Source: Rhizobium rhizogenes (GTDB lineage Bacteria > Pseudomonadota > Alphaproteobacteria > Rhizobiales > Rhizobiaceae). From it: a DNA stretch of 64,000 bases. Location: NCBI RefSeq assembly GCF_002005205.3, contig NZ_CP019701.2:2232001-2296000 (forward strand), read 5' to 3'. This document shows, one piece after another, positions 29,551-38,698 of the stretch (its first letter is position 1; the number at the start of each line of letters is the position of its first letter). A program made the position numbers and the translations under genes. The notes beneath the pieces are model-generated. The model was not told the DNA's origin and ran no database searches. It saw nothing but the letters and a program-made list of their open reading frames with translations.

Positions 29551-30917
29551 GAAAATCCACCATGCTGAGGGCAGCCCTTGCCGCCTCCGCCCTGTTCGCT
29601 TCCACCCCTGTTTTTGCGCAGGACAAGCCCGCCTATGAGACCGGCATGATCCCTGCCGAGCACATCATGGTGCCGGACGGCGATATTCGCGCCAGCGTCT
29701 TCCTGATTTCCGACGCCGACGGCTGGACAGCCGCCGACGAGACCCACGCCAAGGCGCTGGTGGAAAAGGGCGCCGCCGTGGTCGGCATCGACTTCAAGGA
29801 ATATCTGAAGGCGCTCGAGGCCGATGACGACGAGTGCATCTACATGATCTCGGATATCGAGTCGCTGTCGCAGCAGATCCAGCGCACCGCCGGTACCAGC
29901 AGCTATCGCCAGCCGATCCTTACCGGCATCGGCAAGGGCGGAACGCTGGCGCTGGCGATGATCGCGCAGAGCCCGGTCTCCACCGTGCGGGAAGCCATCG
30001 CCGTCGACCCCAAGGCAGGCCTGCCACTTGAGAAGATACTCTGCACCCCCGCCACCAAGGACAAGGTGGACGGCGAAACGGTCTATGGCCTCACCGACGG
30101 CCCGCTGCCCGCGCCGGTCAGCGTGCTGTTCACGCCCGGCGCGGATCAGAAGGGTCGCGACCACGTCAGCGCGCTCGTCAAGCTGCATCCTGACATCGAC
30201 GTGACGGACGTGGAGGACAAGGCGGACGAGGTTCTGACCCAGACCCTTTCCGACCAGATCGATGCCGCGGGTGACACCAACAGCCCGCTTGGCCTGCCGA
30301 TCAAGGTTCTGGAAACGAGCCCTGTCATGGACACCATGGCGGTGATCTATTCCGGCGACGGCGGCTGGCGCGATCTTGACGAGGAAGTGGGCGGCGCGCT
30401 GCAGAAACAGGGCATTCCCGTAATCGGCGTCGATGCCCTGCGTTATTTCTGGAAGGAAAAGCAGCCGCAGGAAGTGGCGGGCGACCTTGCCCGCATCATC
30501 GACACCTATCGCAAGCAATGGAAGGTTCGAAACGTCGTATTGATCGGCTATTCCTTCGGTGCCGATATCATTCCTGCGACCTACAACCTCCTGCCCGACC
30601 GCGCGAAATCACATGTCGTGCAGCTCACCCTCATGGGATTGTCCACGGAGGTGGATTTCGAAATCTCCGTGCAGGGCTGGCTCGGCGTTGCCGGAGAAGG
30701 CAAGGGCGGAAAGACCGTGGATGATATCGCCAAGATCGATCCGAAACTGGTGCAATGCATCTACGGCACGGAAGAGGAAGATGAAGACCCCTGCCCCGGC
30801 CTGAAGGCGAAAGGCGTGGAAACGCTCGGTATCGAGGGCGGCCATCATTTCGATGAGGATTACGAGGCACTGGCCAACAAGATCGTGGCGGCACTGAAGA
30901 CCCGGCTGCCGAAATAA
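29547..30917 (+). CDS. acvB: AcvB, periplasmic lysyl-phosphatidylglycerol hydrolase (VirJ-like)
   Basis: 456 residues starting at the ATG that overlaps the lpiA stop; a longer in-frame ORF upstream lies inside lpiA and is rejected. A signal peptide ends near TPVFAQ, so it is periplasmic. AcvB degrades lysyl-PG made by LpiA and is needed for Agrobacterium virulence. The protein looks like a tandem duplication of an alpha/beta-hydrolase-like unit. The VirJ-like C-terminal half keeps the nucleophile elbow GYSFGAD (Ser336), while the N-terminal half has GIGKGG at the equivalent place and no Ser. Confidence 0.95.
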   Translation: MRKSTMLRAALAASALFASTPVFAQDKPAYETGMIPAEHIMVPDGDIRASVFLISDADGWTAADETHAKALVEKGAAVVGIDFKEYLKALEADDDECIYMISDIESLSQQIQRTAGTSSYRQPILTGIGKGGTLALAMIAQSPVSTVREAIAVDPKAGLPLEKILCTPATKDKVDGETVYGLTDGPLPAPVSVLFTPGADQKGRDHVSALVKLHPDIDVTDVEDKADEVLTQTLSDQIDAAGDTNSPLGLPIKVLETSPVMDTMAVIYSGDGGWRDLDEEVGGALQKQGIPVIGVDALRYFWKEKQPQEVAGDLARIIDTYRKQWKVRNVVLIGYSFGADIIPATYNLLPDRAKSHVVQLTLMGLSTEVDFEISVQGWLGVAGEGKGGKTVDDIAKIDPKLVQCIYGTEEEDEDPCPGLKAKGVETLGIEGGHHFDEDYEALANKIVAALKTRLPK

Positions 30918-30939
30918 GCCTCCCTGTCCCGACAGGCTT
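30916..30939. terminator. Weak hairpin after acvB
   Basis: Overlapping short stems (CCTGTC-CC-GACAGG, or the outer AAGCCT...AGGCTT) lie directly after the acvB stop. They could end the lpiA-acvB transcript. The remaining gap to telA (to 31213) is AT-rich just before the gene and shows no other recognisable element. Confidence 0.35.
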
Positions 30940-31213
30940 CGCAGACATTTCGAAGCCGCGCGAACAATCCCGTCGGGCCTCGTCCGCGTGAACCATGGAA
31001 GCCGGCAGTATTTGGCGGCTTCCAAGCGGGCGACCCGCGCCGGAAACCCTCTCTCATGGTTTCCCGCATCACCGCCGTGCTTGCGGAATCAATTAAACTA
31101 TTATTCAAAAGAAACCGGCCGGCGGCGAATGATCATGGCATTTCCTCAACCGTGCTTCAGTTGATTGCCAACCATGGATTTTATATTTTCGGACCGGTTC
31201 AGGGAGCCGCCGC

Positions 31214-32542
31214 ATGCCCGCCTTAAAGCGAAAGACAAAAACACCCGTCCTCGTGGAACGTATCGACCAGTTTGTCGCCCGCGTCAGGGAGGCGATGAAG
31301 AGCGACGATGCGGTACGCAACAGAAAGATCCGCGACCTGTGGGACGCCGAGGTCCGCTACCATTTCGACAATGGCCGCACGGAAAAGACACTCGAACTCT
31401 ATATCATGAAATACCGTTACGCTCTGAAGGCCGAATTCGGCGTCAAGAGCACCCCGCTCGCCATCTGCAACATGAAGAAACTGCGCGAGCGGCTGAAGAC
31501 CTATATCGAGCGGGCCGACTATCCGAAAACCGGCGTCGCCACATCGATCGTCGAAAAAATCGAGCGGGCTGAATTCAACACCGCCGGCCGCAAGCCGACG
31601 GTTCTTCTGCGCATAGCGGATTTCATTGCGGCGATGAACGGCGTGGCCACGAAAGAGGAAATGCAGGCCCTGTGGAACGCCGAACTCGGCACCATGAAGG
31701 ACAGGGCGCAGACGACGATCATCTCCTACATCACCAGATATCGCAATGCGATCCGCGAAGCCTTCGGCGACGACCACCCGATGCTGAAGATCGCGACGGG
31801 CGATGCGGCGATGTATGACGACGCCCGCCGGGTCAAGATGGAAAAGATCGCCAACAAGCACGGCGCCCTGATCACATTCGAGAATTACCGGCAGGTTCTG
31901 AAGATTTGCGCCGATTGCCTCCAGTCCGCCGATCCGCTGATGATCGGCATCGGCCTGATCGGCATGACGGGACGGCGCCCATACGAGGTTTTCACCCAGG
32001 CCGAGTTTTCACCCGCCCCCTATGGCAGGGGCGTTTCCAAATGGAGCATCCTGTTCAACGGTCAGGCCAAAACGAAGCAGGGCGAAGGAACGAAATTTGG
32101 CGTGACCTACGAAATTCCGGTCCTTGCCCGGTCCGAAGCCATCCTCTCCGCCTACAGGCGCCTGCGCGAAAGCGGACAGGGAAAACTGTGGCACGGCATG
32201 TCGATCGACGATTTTTCGTCGGAAACCCGCCTGCTGCTCAGGGACACGGTTTTTAACCTGTTCGAGGATTTCTGGCCGAAGGAAGAGCTTCCCAAGCCCT
32301 ATGGCCTGCGGCACCTTTATGCCGAGGTCGCCTATCACAATTTCGCGCCACCCCACGTCACCAAGAACAGCTACTTCGCCGCCATTCTGGGGCACAATAA
32401 CAACGACCTCGAAACCTCGCTGTCCTACATGACCTACACGCTGCCCGAAGATCGCGACGATGCGCTGGCCCGCGCCAGACGCATCAACGAGCGGACATTG
32501 CAGCAAATGGCAACGGTCACGCCGGTTTCCCGCAAGGCGTGA
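31214..32542 (+). CDS. telA: TelA protelomerase (telomere resolvase)
   Basis: 442 residues, the length of Agrobacterium TelA, and near-identical in remembered stretches (AMKSDD, IRDLWDAEVRYHFDNGRTE). TelA cuts replicated telomere junctions of the linear chromosome and reseals them as hairpin ends. The tyrosine-recombinase-like active site is complete: Arg255 (GRRPYEV), Lys286 (GQAKTKQG), Arg366 (YGLRHLYAEV), His394 (ILGHNNND) and nucleophile Tyr405 (SLSYMTYT). GGGAG precedes the ATG. It follows acvB as in A. tumefaciens C58, where the gene sits on the circular chromosome. Its presence implies that the organism has a linear replicon. Confidence 0.97.
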   Translation: MPALKRKTKTPVLVERIDQFVARVREAMKSDDAVRNRKIRDLWDAEVRYHFDNGRTEKTLELYIMKYRYALKAEFGVKSTPLAICNMKKLRERLKTYIERADYPKTGVATSIVEKIERAEFNTAGRKPTVLLRIADFIAAMNGVATKEEMQALWNAELGTMKDRAQTTIISYITRYRNAIREAFGDDHPMLKIATGDAAMYDDARRVKMEKIANKHGALITFENYRQVLKICADCLQSADPLMIGIGLIGMTGRRPYEVFTQAEFSPAPYGRGVSKWSILFNGQAKTKQGEGTKFGVTYEIPVLARSEAILSAYRRLRESGQGKLWHGMSIDDFSSETRLLLRDTVFNLFEDFWPKEELPKPYGLRHLYAEVAYHNFAPPHVTKNSYFAAILGHNNNDLETSLSYMTYTLPEDRDDALARARRINERTLQQMATVTPVSRKA

Positions 32543-32545
32543 CGG

Positions 32546-32577
32546 GCGAGCCGCGGGTTTTCAGTCCCACGGCTCGC
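32546..32577. terminator. Bidirectional hairpin terminator between telA and graK
   Basis: GCGAGCCG pairs with CGGCTCGC, extended inward by GGG/CCC after one mismatch, with an 8-nt loop. It lies between convergent telA and graK. Confidence 0.65.
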
Positions 32578-32588
32578 GACTTCATTCA

Positions 32589-33875
32589 TCAAACCCGCTC
32601 GTCACCGGATGTGCGGTAAAGCAGGGTCAACACGGTCAGCAACAGACCCACCAGTGCGACCGAACCGAAAATGTAGAAATTCCACTCCGGGGCCAGCCCC
32701 CGCTGCAGGACGAGGCCGCCAATCATCGGGCCGGCAATACCGCCCAAACGACCGACCGCGAGCGAGAAACCGAGACCCGTACCGCGAATATGGACGGGAT
32801 AGAGCCGGCCGACCAGAACATTGGCAAGGATCTGGGTTCCGATGGTTCCGGCACCGGCAAGCGCGACAAAAGCATAGAGCAACGGTCCCTTATTCACCGT
32901 CAGAGCCCAGATAGAGGCCGCACCGATGGCGAACAGAACCGCAACGACCACCTTGACGTTGCCCCTGTCGGCAAAACGTCCGCCCACGAGGATGCCGATT
33001 GCCGCGCCGACATTGAGCATGACGGAAAAGCTGAGCGCCGAACTGATATCGTAACCCATCTTGTTCATGATGGTGGGCAGCCAGTTGACCATGCCGAAGG
33101 TGAGAAGCAGCGAGCAGAAGTGAATGCCCCAGGCATTCAGCGTCGAAATCAGCCGGCCTTCCGAAAACAGCGCGCCGACGCCACCCTTCTGGATTTTCGC
33201 ATGCGGCACGATGCGTTGCAGGCCGTAGCTGTCGCAGATGCCGTCTGCCTCCGCCTGCCGGCCCTTGCTTGCCAGCCATTCCGGCGATTCCGGCAGAAAC
33301 CGCATGAAGATCGGCAAAAGCACGAGCGGCAGTCCGCCGATCAGCATCAGCGGCCGCCAGCCATAGGTCTCCAGCAGAAGGATACCCATGACGCCGGAGA
33401 TGATGCCGCCGATCAGATAACCGAGGAAGGACAGGGAATTGGCCTGCGCCCTGCGCTTGGGCGGTGAAAATTCCAGCACCAGCGCCGTCACCGTCGGCAA
33501 AAGCGCGCCGAGCCCGAGACCGGCGAAGAAGCGGGTGGTTTCAAAGGCACGAAAATTCGGTGTCATGGCAGAGGCGATCATCATCGCCGAAAATCCGGCA
33601 AGGCTGATGAGGACAACCTTGCGGCGGCCGATACGATCAGCCATCGTGCCGGCGAAAAGCGCGCCGAGCAGCATGCCCACCAGCGTCAGCGCAGCGGCCC
33701 GCCCGACCATGGCGGGATTGAGCGCCCACGCCCCCTCTTTCAGCAATGCCGGCGCAACCGCGCCATAAACGACCAGATCGTAACCGTCGAACATGATCAT
33801 AAGACCGCATGTCGCGATGACGCCAGCCGGGTTCTTCGTCCGCGCCGAAGCGGCGCTCATATAATTCGTGGACAT
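32589..33875 (-). CDS. graK: MFS aromatic acid transporter, GraK
   Basis: 428 residues from the ATG with AGGGAGGAAC directly upstream; a start ten codons earlier is rejected. It has about 12 membrane helices, the AAHS-family segment FDGYDLVVYGAVAPALL in helix 1 and the MFS loop MADRIGRRKV. Related members import benzoate-like acids by proton symport, and here the likely cargo is gamma-resorcylate. It follows graE after a 219-bp gap that carries its own paired operator-like palindromes, so it probably has its own regulated promoter. Confidence 0.9.
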   Translation of the reverse strand: MSTNYMSAASARTKNPAGVIATCGLMIMFDGYDLVVYGAVAPALLKEGAWALNPAMVGRAAALTLVGMLLGALFAGTMADRIGRRKVVLISLAGFSAMMIASAMTPNFRAFETTRFFAGLGLGALLPTVTALVLEFSPPKRRAQANSLSFLGYLIGGIISGVMGILLLETYGWRPLMLIGGLPLVLLPIFMRFLPESPEWLASKGRQAEADGICDSYGLQRIVPHAKIQKGGVGALFSEGRLISTLNAWGIHFCSLLLTFGMVNWLPTIMNKMGYDISSALSFSVMLNVGAAIGILVGGRFADRGNVKVVVAVLFAIGAASIWALTVNKGPLLYAFVALAGAGTIGTQILANVLVGRLYPVHIRGTGLGFSLAVGRLGGIAGPMIGGLVLQRGLAPEWNFYIFGSVALVGLLLTVLTLLYRTSGDERV

Positions 33876-34024
33876 GTTCCTCCCTTTCACGCGTGAACGC
33901 GCCATCCGGTATGGATTGACGTCTCCCGTTCATGCGATAGCTCCGCGAGTGCCCGGCTTGCTCCACCCTGCTATGTGTCTTGCTCCTGTCAAGACACATG
34001 CCGCCGATATCACCCGTCTTCGAT

Positions 34025-34058
34025 TAAATATTGCAAATGCAATTTTTGCAAATGCAAT
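34025..34058 (-). promoter_or_regulatory. graK promoter region with two GraR-type palindromes
   Basis: ATTGCA-AA-TGCAAT (34030-34043, perfect) and TTTGCA-AA-TGCAAT (34045-34058, one mismatch) lie 15 bp apart. The same palindrome occurs in the graD promoter at 39270-39283. On the minus strand TTTGCA (34052-34047) and TATTTA (34030-34025), 16 bp apart, could be the -35 and -10. The rest of the graE-graK gap shows nothing else. Confidence 0.55.
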
Positions 34059-34094
34059 ATTGACGATTGCCAGATGCGAGACCTGGCCGAAATG

Positions 34095-34430
34095 TCAGTC
34101 AGGCTTCAGCCCGGAAATCCTCGACAATGTCGGTGCCCAGCGCAGGATACGAACCTGCCTGTAGACACCGTGAATGACAAAAGGATCGGCATCGCTGAAA
34201 GCGGTCATATCCTCGATGCAACGGGCCTCGGCGATGATGAGCGCGGCGGTGGTCTTACCGCTTTCCACCCGCATGGGACCGGAGGCCAGAATCCTGAAAC
34301 CCTCGGGCGCGGCCTTTTCATCGCGCAAATGGGCCTTGTGAGCTTCCATCTGCGCCGTGCGTTGCTCGATAGCGGCCGGATCGCTTTCGGCAAAACGCAC
34401 ATAGAGTTCCATCTGGCCACCGCTGCTCAT
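34095..34430 (-). CDS. graE: YciI-like protein of the gamma-resorcylate cluster, GraE
   Basis: 111 residues, YCII-related ferredoxin-like fold. Such proteins often accompany aromatic catabolism genes; some (muconolactone isomerase, chloromuconolactone dehalogenase) are enzymes. GraE was left without function in the characterised Rhizobium gra cluster. Visible features are a central Asp and the SDADPFVIHGVY segment typical of YciI proteins. The start overlaps graB by 4 bp, indicating coupled translation. Confidence 0.8.
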   Translation of the reverse strand: MSSGGQMELYVRFAESDPAAIEQRTAQMEAHKAHLRDEKAAPEGFRILASGPMRVESGKTTAALIIAEARCIEDMTAFSDADPFVIHGVYRQVRILRWAPTLSRISGLKPD

Positions 34431-35317
34431 CGCGCCAGCACGAAGTCGTGGTTCACCGACCAGAACCAGCCGCCGAGGAAGCCCAGATCATGCGCCTTTT
34501 GCGCATCCTCCACGCGCTGGAAATCGGCCAGCAGGCTCTCCTTCACACCAAAGACCGCATCCGAACGGATGTAGGGATCGTCGGGATCGAAAATATGCGT
34601 GACGAGCGTGCCATAACCTTCTGCCGAGACGATGTAATGCAGATGCGCCGGCCGGTAAGGATGGCGCCCCATGGCCCGCAGCAATTGCCCGACCGGGCCG
34701 TCATCCGGGATCGGATAATATTTCGGTTTCGCCGCCCGGAACCAGTAACGTCCGTCCTCGCCGGTGATGAAAACGCCGCGCAGGTTGAAATCGGGCTGGA
34801 TGCCCTTCTGCTGCACGTCGTAGAAACCTTCGTCATTGGCCTGCCAGACATCGATGCGCGCGCCGGCAACCGGTGTACCGTCGGTGTCGAGAATGCGGCC
34901 AGTCACGACCATATCCTCACCCTTGCCATCGAGGCAGATATTGGCGCCCATCGGCATTTCCGGCGCATCAGCCACATGGAAAGGCCCGAGAACAGTGGAT
35001 TCTGAAGCCCCACTCGGCTTGCGGTGGTTGATGGCGTCGACCAGCATGGAAACACCGAGAATATCGGAAAACAGGATCCACTCCTGCCGCCATTCATTGC
35101 AGATCTGGCCGACTTCGGTGAGAAAATGGATGGCTTTCATCCATTCCTCCTCGGTCGGTTCGATTTCCTTCACCGCCTCGTGCAGCTTGCGGGTAACGAC
35201 CGCCATGATCTCCTTCAGGCGCGGATCGTCACAGTCGCGCATACGGGCAATCACCGTCTCCGCCGAACGCTCCTCAACGAAATAGCCATCATCACTGGTC
35301 ATCTTCGTATCCGTCAT
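34427..35317 (-). CDS. graB: Hydroxyquinol 1,2-dioxygenase, GraB
   Basis: 296 residues, intradiol ring-cleavage dioxygenase. It cleaves hydroxyquinol (1,2,4-benzenetriol) between its vicinal hydroxyls to give maleylacetate. The N-terminal helical dimerisation domain of this subfamily is present (residues 1-100). The Fe(III) ligands are visible as the Tyr and two His in RHPYRPAHLHYI, plus an upstream Tyr (KPKYYPIP). It lies 12 bp after graC. Confidence 0.92.
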   Translation of the reverse strand: MTDTKMTSDDGYFVEERSAETVIARMRDCDDPRLKEIMAVVTRKLHEAVKEIEPTEEEWMKAIHFLTEVGQICNEWRQEWILFSDILGVSMLVDAINHRKPSGASESTVLGPFHVADAPEMPMGANICLDGKGEDMVVTGRILDTDGTPVAGARIDVWQANDEGFYDVQQKGIQPDFNLRGVFITGEDGRYWFRAAKPKYYPIPDDGPVGQLLRAMGRHPYRPAHLHYIVSAEGYGTLVTHIFDPDDPYIRSDAVFGVKESLLADFQRVEDAQKAHDLGFLGGWFWSVNHDFVLAR

Positions 35318-35329
35318 GTCTTCCTCCCA

Positions 35330-36385
35330 TCACTCCGGCCGCGCGCCGTCAAAGGCGCGCTGCAACAGGTCGCGGATCGCGGTTTTTTCGATTGGCCGCG
35401 GGCACCAATAGGGATTGGCGGTCGCAAGCTCGGCCATGGGGTCGAGATCACCCTGCTGCACACCAAGCGCTACGAGGCTCGCTGGCGCGCCGAGCCGGGC
35501 GGCAAAGTCGAAAAGCCCGGCCCCGGCCCTGCCGCCGACACGTGCGGCAAGCGGCGCGAGCAGATCGGGCACCGCCTGTTCCACATAGGCAACGGTGTGC
35601 GGCAAGAGCACCGCATGGGTTTCGGCATGTGGCAGATCGAGACTGCCGCCCAGCGTGTGGCAAAGCTTGTGATGCAGGGACATGCCGACAGCACCGAGCA
35701 CAGTGCCGCACAGCCACGCGCCATAAAGTGCCGTCTCGCGCGCCGTAATATCCTGCGGCTCGGCCTTCACGCCAGGAAGCGCCTCGACCATTGCCCGCAA
35801 TCCCTCCACCGCCATCAGGCTGGCGATGGGATTGCGATCCCGAGCATAAAGCGCCTCGGCCGCATGGGCCATGGCGTTCAGCCCACTGGTCATGCTGATG
35901 GCCACAGGCAAACCGAGTGTCAGCTCCGCATCGTAAATCACAACCTCAGGCAGGATTTCCGGGCCCCGCATGGTGGTCTTCACCCCGTTTTCCGTCTGGC
36001 CGAGAATGGGCGTCACCTCGGAGCCGGCATAGGTGGTGGGAATGACGATCTGCGCCGCATCGGTGCGCAGTGCAATCGCCTTGCCGAGACCGGTGGTCGA
36101 GCCGCCGCCCAGCGCCACGACACAATCCGCACCAGTGGCGCGATAGGCATCGACCGCCCTTTTCGTCACCTCGACCGGCGTGTGCATGGCAGCCTCGGAG
36201 AAGACACCCACGGCAAGCTGGCCGAGCCGGGCGGCGAGCGCTTCCGCATCGCCCTTCTGCTGTGGTGTGGAGAGCACCAGCGCCCGCGACAGGCCAAGGC
36301 GGCGGATTTCCTCCGCCACGCCCGCCGAGCTGCCCGCTCCGAAGACGATGCGGGCTGGAGCTGCCATGTAGACAAAGGGCTGCAT
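35330..36385 (-). CDS. graC: Maleylacetate reductase, GraC
   Basis: 351 residues, iron-alcohol-dehydrogenase-like family. It reduces maleylacetate to 3-oxoadipate with NAD(P)H, feeding the beta-ketoadipate route. The nucleotide-binding GGGSTTGLGKAIAL, the IPTTYAGSEVTPI motif and the SLHHKLCHTLGG His pair are typical. It sits 3 bp after graF and 12 bp before graB. Confidence 0.93.
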   Translation of the reverse strand: MQPFVYMAAPARIVFGAGSSAGVAEEIRRLGLSRALVLSTPQQKGDAEALAARLGQLAVGVFSEAAMHTPVEVTKRAVDAYRATGADCVVALGGGSTTGLGKAIALRTDAAQIVIPTTYAGSEVTPILGQTENGVKTTMRGPEILPEVVIYDAELTLGLPVAISMTSGLNAMAHAAEALYARDRNPIASLMAVEGLRAMVEALPGVKAEPQDITARETALYGAWLCGTVLGAVGMSLHHKLCHTLGGSLDLPHAETHAVLLPHTVAYVEQAVPDLLAPLAARVGGRAGAGLFDFAARLGAPASLVALGVQQGDLDPMAELATANPYWCPRPIEKTAIRDLLQRAFDGARPE

Positions 36386-36388
36386 GGC

Positions 36389-37372
36389 TCAGGCCCCGTC
36401 GAGCTTGAACAGGCGACGCGCATTGGTGCGGCCGATCTTCACCCGGTCGGCCTCGGCGATACTTGTCGCATTGAACCAGTCGGAGGCATGGTCGATATTC
36501 TCGAACGGCCAGTCGGTGGAAAACAGGATGCGGTCGGCACCGATTTCCAGAATGGCGTCGATCAGCGTCTGGGTACGGAAATTGCCTGACGTCGTGATGT
36601 GGAAATTCTCGTTGAAATAATCCACGAAACGGCGCTTGGCCGGATAACGCGGTGGCAGCTTCACCCAGGCATTGCGGTGGTCGATACGCCACATCATGTA
36701 AGGCAGCCCCTCACCCATGTGGCCGAGAATGATGTTGAGGCGCGGATGCTCGTCGAACAGGCCGGACGCCATGAGACGCAGCGCGTGAACAGCCGTTTCC
36801 TGTGCAAAGGCCCAGGTGGGGCCGAGCAGCCAGGGATGGCCGTCATAGATGCGCGAATCCTGCGGCAGCGGATTGCGCGGATGCAGGTAAAACGGCACGT
36901 CGAGCTTCTCGACCGCTCCCCAGAAGGGGCGATATTGCGGCAGGTCGTAATAAAGCGGCGTCTGGCCGTCGCCCTCCTGGCTGAAACCGTTGACGAGCGC
37001 ACCGACGAAACCGAGATCCTTGACGCAGCGCTGAAGTTCCTCCGTCGCCGCATCCGGGTCCTGTAACGGCAGGGCGGCGAAGCCCAGGAAACGATCCGGC
37101 CGCTTGGCGCATTCTTCGGCAAGCACGTCATTGGCGCGCTGCGCAATCTCGATCGCCTTCTTCTTATCCGGAATAGCCTGCACCGCCGGCGCATTCAGCG
37201 ACAGGATCATGGTTTCGATGCCATGCGCATCCATCAGCTTCAGGCGTGTATCCTGAATGTCGAGCAGGCGGTGCTGCAGCTCCTTCCAGTAGTCACCGGG
37301 TACGAAACCGGCCGAATCCTGAAGTGTTTCCGGGATTGCGAAATGCTCCTCGAGAGCGACCTTGCCTTGCAT
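36389..37372 (-). CDS. graF: Gamma-resorcylate (2,6-dihydroxybenzoate) decarboxylase, GraF
   Basis: 327 residues from MQGKVALEEHF, with GGAGG 7 bp upstream; an ATG nine codons earlier is rejected. The sequence is nearly the same as I recall for Rhizobium sp. MTP-10005 GraF. This amidohydrolase-fold, metal-dependent, non-oxidative decarboxylase converts 2,6-dihydroxybenzoate to resorcinol. Metal and active-site residues appear in ALEEHF (Glu8), FYLHPRNPL, LGHMGEGLPY and STDWPFE. Confidence 0.96.
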   Translation of the reverse strand: MQGKVALEEHFAIPETLQDSAGFVPGDYWKELQHRLLDIQDTRLKLMDAHGIETMILSLNAPAVQAIPDKKKAIEIAQRANDVLAEECAKRPDRFLGFAALPLQDPDAATEELQRCVKDLGFVGALVNGFSQEGDGQTPLYYDLPQYRPFWGAVEKLDVPFYLHPRNPLPQDSRIYDGHPWLLGPTWAFAQETAVHALRLMASGLFDEHPRLNIILGHMGEGLPYMMWRIDHRNAWVKLPPRYPAKRRFVDYFNENFHITTSGNFRTQTLIDAILEIGADRILFSTDWPFENIDHASDWFNATSIAEADRVKIGRTNARRLFKLDGA

Positions 37373-37417
37373 GTTGTTTCCTCCGAAATTGCTGTTCATG
37401 TGCCGCTCGATGCGCGG

Positions 37418-38647
37418 TCAATACTGGCCCTTGGGTTCCAGCCCGAGCATGCTCTGGCCGATCATCGTGCCCACGGCATCCCAGTTCATGCTGATGTGGC
37501 GGCCAACCGCATTGGCATCGCGCCAGGCCCGTTGCACGGGGTTGGCAAGATCAAGCCCGACGCCGCCGGTGGAATCGTTCAGCGCCTGCACGGCGCGTAG
37601 CGCCAGAGACACCGCAAAGGCCTGGCCACGGCGGCTCAGAAGACGGTCATCCACCGTGAATTCCGCCCGACCTTCAATCCGGGCCTGCGCCAGCACCTGC
37701 GCGCGCGCCACATCGCGCAGCAGGATTTCGCAGGCCGCATCGACGCTCGCGGCCGCTTCGGCAACGCGCAGCTGAATGGTCGGGAATTCGGCCATGCGGT
37801 TGTTGCCGCCGGCCACCGCGCCGCGCGTCACCCGGCCGCCGACATGGTCGACATAAGCGACAAGCGCACCCTTAGCCGCGCCAACGCCGGCGGCCGCAAG
37901 ACAGGAGGGAATGCCGGTCAGAAGCGGCATGTTGAACAGGCCTTCCTCGGCATAATATTGCCCGCCGGGCGTCTTGCCGCTGGTGGCGTCCGGGAAGGTC
38001 AGAACCCGATGTTTGGGAACGAAGACATCATCGAGAACCAGCGTCTTGGAGCCCGTGCCGGCCAGCCCCACCACATGCCAGGTATCTTCAATGACATAGT
38101 GGCTGGCGGGAACGAGAAGGAAGGCGGGAACCGGCCTGCCCTCGCCCTGCGGCGGCAGAATGGCGGCGCAAAGAGACCATTGCGCATTTTCGCAACCCGA
38201 GGCGAAGGCCCATTTGCCGCTGAGGCGATAACCGCCCTCGGCGACGTCAGCCTTTTTCACCGGTGCGTAGGAACCACATAGCAGCGCGTCAGGGTTTTCA
38301 CCCCAGACATCGGCCTGCGCCTCTTCCGGAAACATCGCCAGCAGCCATTGATGGGCGGAAAGCAGGCCGGCCACCCAGCCCGTCGATGCGCAGGCGGCCG
38401 AAAGCTCGATATTGGCCTCGACCAGTTCAGCGAATTCACCGCCCTTTCCGCCAAAGGCGCGGGGCTTGACGATATCGAAATAACCGATGCCGCGCAGCGC
38501 CTCGATATGGCTGGCGGGCACGCGTCGCGCCTCTTCCGTCTGGCGGGCGCTCGCCCGGAAAAGATCGGCTATGTCGGCAACACGGCCGGTGAGGCGAACA
38601 CGCGGGGTCGTTTGCGCCGGCTGTGGCGCATGGCTCATATCGTTCAT
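37418..38647 (-). CDS. graA: Resorcinol hydroxylase, oxygenase component GraA
   Basis: 409 residues, acyl-CoA-dehydrogenase-fold flavin monooxygenase (HpaB/HsaA-like group D). Using reduced flavin from GraD it hydroxylates resorcinol to hydroxyquinol. Typical segments are GYFDIVKPRAFGG near the N-terminus, CASTGWVAGLLSAHQW and the DRLLSRRGQAFAVS region. It lies between graD (51 bp) and graF (45 bp) in the published gra order. Confidence 0.92.
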   Translation of the reverse strand: MNDMSHAPQPAQTTPRVRLTGRVADIADLFRASARQTEEARRVPASHIEALRGIGYFDIVKPRAFGGKGGEFAELVEANIELSAACASTGWVAGLLSAHQWLLAMFPEEAQADVWGENPDALLCGSYAPVKKADVAEGGYRLSGKWAFASGCENAQWSLCAAILPPQGEGRPVPAFLLVPASHYVIEDTWHVVGLAGTGSKTLVLDDVFVPKHRVLTFPDATSGKTPGGQYYAEEGLFNMPLLTGIPSCLAAAGVGAAKGALVAYVDHVGGRVTRGAVAGGNNRMAEFPTIQLRVAEAAASVDAACEILLRDVARAQVLAQARIEGRAEFTVDDRLLSRRGQAFAVSLALRAVQALNDSTGGVGLDLANPVQRAWRDANAVGRHISMNWDAVGTMIGQSMLGLEPKGQY

Positions 38648-38698
38648 GATTGTCTCCTTCCGGAAGTGACTTGGCCGGGAATTATCTGGCCGGAAATA

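Noticed and set aside
31120..31213. Small palindrome ATGATCAT and AT-rich stretch before telA considered as a telomere-like TelA target or autoregulatory site
   Set aside because: The palindrome is only 8 bp and shows no extended inverted repeat as expected of a resolvase target; telA in this lineage sits away from chromosome ends.
31214..32542. telA considered as an ordinary phage integrase marking a prophage or genomic island
   Set aside because: Length, active-site spacing and sequence match TelA protelomerase; no att repeats, tRNA gene or phage genes are nearby.
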